The notes under the pieces were generated by a model, which saw only the letters and a list, made by a program, of their open reading frames with translations, did no database searches and had not been told where the DNA came from. Below are positions 62,673-64,000 of a DNA stretch of 64,000 bases, piece by piece. The translations under genes were made by a program, and so were the position numbers. Location of the stretch: contig JAMPFJ010000001.1 in assembly GCA_023664535.1 (NCBI GenBank), positions 43,434-107,433 on the forward strand. The letters run 5' to 3'. Each line of letters begins with the position of its first letter. Position 1 is the first letter of the stretch. This DNA is from Bacteroidales bacterium (GTDB lineage: Bacteria > Bacillota > Clostridia > Lachnospirales > Lachnospiraceae).

Positions 62673-63884
62673 ATGGCACAATTTAATTATAAGGCAGTTG
62701 ATAAGGCTGGTAAGCCAAGGAAAGGTACCATTGATGCGGCAGACCATGATAAGGCGATGGAAAAACTGAAAAGCGAAGGTCTTTCTGTTACAGAGATAAA
62801 GGATGCAGGAGAGAGTGGCAAAAGCTTTAGTATTGGCAAGAAGAAAGTAAAGAGCCGGGACTTGTCCATTGTATGTAAACAGATGGTAAGTATTCTGAAT
62901 GCCGGTGTTACGGTGATTACGGCGTTGGATATGCTTTCGGAGCAGATGGATAACAAGACGCTTAAGAATGCATTGATTGAGGCTAAGGTATACGTGGAAA
63001 AGGGTGGAACCTTTTCGGATGCGATGCGTCTGAACCCGGATATTTTCCCACCGATTATGATTAACATGACTGCTGCCGGCGAGGCTTCCGGTAGTATGGA
63101 GACGGCGTTTGAACGGTTGTCTATCCATTTTGAAAAGGATGATGCATTAAAGGGAAAGATTAAAGGTGCACTGACTTATCCGATTATGGTTATGATTGTA
63201 GCAGTACTGGTAATTATCGTCGTTATGGTTGCGGTTATCCCGAACTTTGTAGACATGTTTGCGGATATGGGAACCCAGCTTCCACTGGCTACCCGGATAA
63301 TGATGGCGGGCAGTGATTTTGTTCTGCATAAGTGGTACATACTGGTTGCAGTAGTTGCTGCACTGATTATTGGGTTTAAGGCATTTGGGGCTTCTTCCTA
63401 TGGAGAGATGCTTTTTGCAAAGATATCCATCAATGCGCCGATTTTTAAAGACCTGGTAATTAAATCTAATTCTGCAAGATTTGCAAGAACCTTGAGTACA
63501 CTGATGGCAGCTGGTATCCCGATGCTGGATTCTATCGAGCAGGTTGCCAAGATGATGGGAAATAAGATATTCCGTGACGGTCTGATGAATACGAAAGCAC
63601 AGGTTGCGAAAGGTCTTCCGCTTTCCAAACCGCTTAAGGATATGGAAGTATTTCCGACTATGCTGGTGCAGATGGTTAAGATTGGTGAGGAGACCGGTAA
63701 TATTGAGGATATGATGGAGAAGGTTGCAGATTTGTATGACAGAGAGGTGGATTTGGCAACGGAATCCCTGACCCAGGCAATGGAGCCGCTCACTATGGTG
63801 TTTATGGCCGGTATCGTTGGTATGATTGTTGCCGCTGTATACGGACCAATCCTCAGCATGTACCAAGGCATCGACAATATGTAA
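62673..63884 (+). CDS. pilC: Type IV pilus inner-membrane platform protein PilC (GspF family)
   Basis: The 403-residue protein starts MAQFNYKAVDKAGKPRKGTI. It contains two GspF domains (about residues 58-185 and 262-385), each led by RQL-type motifs (CKQMVSILNAGVTVITALDML; ARTLSTLMAAGIPMLDSIEQV). Three membrane helices are present (about 165-190, 215-235 and 370-395). It anchors the pilus assembly ATPases. ATG at 62673 follows GGAGGAG by five bases; an ATG at 62643 is upstream of that site. Pilin and prepilin peptidase genes presumably lie beyond the window end. Confidence 0.95.
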   Translation: MAQFNYKAVDKAGKPRKGTIDAADHDKAMEKLKSEGLSVTEIKDAGESGKSFSIGKKKVKSRDLSIVCKQMVSILNAGVTVITALDMLSEQMDNKTLKNALIEAKVYVEKGGTFSDAMRLNPDIFPPIMINMTAAGEASGSMETAFERLSIHFEKDDALKGKIKGALTYPIMVMIVAVLVIIVVMVAVIPNFVDMFADMGTQLPLATRIMMAGSDFVLHKWYILVAVVAALIIGFKAFGASSYGEMLFAKISINAPIFKDLVIKSNSARFARTLSTLMAAGIPMLDSIEQVAKMMGNKIFRDGLMNTKAQVAKGLPLSKPLKDMEVFPTMLVQMVKIGEETGNIEDMMEKVADLYDREVDLATESLTQAMEPLTMVFMAGIVGMIVAAVYGPILSMYQGIDNM

Positions 63885-63901
63885 TTACTTACGAGCAATG
63901 C

Positions 63902-63966
63902 GCCAAGGTATATCAAGATACCTGCGTCAAGCTTGCTTGTAAGCAGATATCTTGATATACCTTGGC
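63902..63966. repeat. Perfect 19-bp inverted repeat after pilC
   Basis: GCCAAGGTATATCAAGATA (63902-63920) and its exact reverse complement (63948-63966) are separated by 27 bases that contain a smaller GCTT/AAGC hairpin. No T tract follows, so it is not a typical terminator. The remaining bases to 64000 are rich in GCCG/CGGC and can fold further; the region runs off the window. Confidence 0.75.
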
Positions 63967-64000
63967 ATACGGCGACAAGCCGCATCGAGCCGCAAGGCGA

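Noticed and set aside
63147..63866. 239-codon antisense frame opposite pilC
   Set aside because: Shadow of pilC, with His/Asn-rich sequence typical of antisense translation.

Overview
The window looks like a chromosomal segment of a spore-forming, Gram-positive anaerobe of the Clostridia, most likely a Lachnospiraceae member. The reasons are the sporulation genes (spoIIGA, sigE, sigG, gpr, spoIIP, a GerMN lipoprotein and a sigK-type gene), clean GGAGG ribosome binding sites with some GTG/TTG starts, CIRCE control of hrcA-grpE-dnaK, and gene orders shared with Bacillus (comEA/comEC-holA-rpsT-gpr-spoIIP-lepA-hemW-hrcA-grpE-dnaK-dnaJ-prmA-rsmE-mtaB, and ireB-ruvX-DUF1292 ... mltG-trmR-trhP). No rRNA, tRNA, IS element, prophage or CRISPR array was seen. 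The genes are densely packed, mostly on the + strand, and many are separated by hairpin terminators.

Layout. 1-2.5 kb: spoIIGA (5' end outside the window), sigE and sigG; a perfect 10-bp hairpin partly covers the sigG ribosome binding site. 2.5-6.6 kb: a small P-loop kinase, a GlgB-family protein that has lost several catalytic residues, and an MscS channel. 6.6-15.5 kb: arginine synthesis (argD, argH, then argG divergent from argC-argB), with nadB-nadC downstream of argH. The argG and argC promoters each carry the same 14-bp candidate ArgR box over their -35 region. 15.5-19.4 kb: an orphan solute-binding lipoprotein, a small DMT-type membrane protein and a chemoreceptor. 19.6-26.8 kb: a competence region (lipoprotein ComEA, ComEC, HolA) in which a two-component system and a GerMN lipoprotein are lodged. 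A long structured leader precedes comEA. 26.8-32.5 kb: rpsT, gpr, spoIIP, lepA and hemW.

32.6-39.4 kb interrupts the Bacillus-like order with three envelope genes: a zinc-ribbon membrane protein, a 1445-residue secreted Ig-like repeat protein and an LTA-synthase-like sulfatase-fold enzyme. 39.4-48.9 kb: the CIRCE-controlled heat-shock genes, prmA, a YfhO-type membrane protein and rsmE. 49-53.3 kb: a cysteine desulfurase and thiI (tRNA thiolation), a His-less HPr-like protein and mtaB. 53.4-58.9 kb: ireB, ruvX, a DUF1292 gene, RNase J, ylbF, an MltG homologue lacking its catalytic domain, trmR and trhP. 58.9-59.5 kb: a SigK-type sigma factor without a pro-sequence, convergent with trhP. 59.6-63.9 kb: type IV pilus motor and platform genes pilB, pilT and pilC. 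The window ends in a perfect 19-bp inverted repeat.

Themes: mother-cell and forespore sigma factors; possible DNA uptake (ComEA/ComEC plus type IV pilus genes); tRNA modification (nifS-thiI, mtaB, trmR, trhP); and envelope polymer synthesis. The items most worth checking are the GlgB-like pseudoenzyme, the structured leaders of sigG and comEA, the catalytic-domain-less MltG, the Crh-like HPr paralogue and the terminal inverted repeat.
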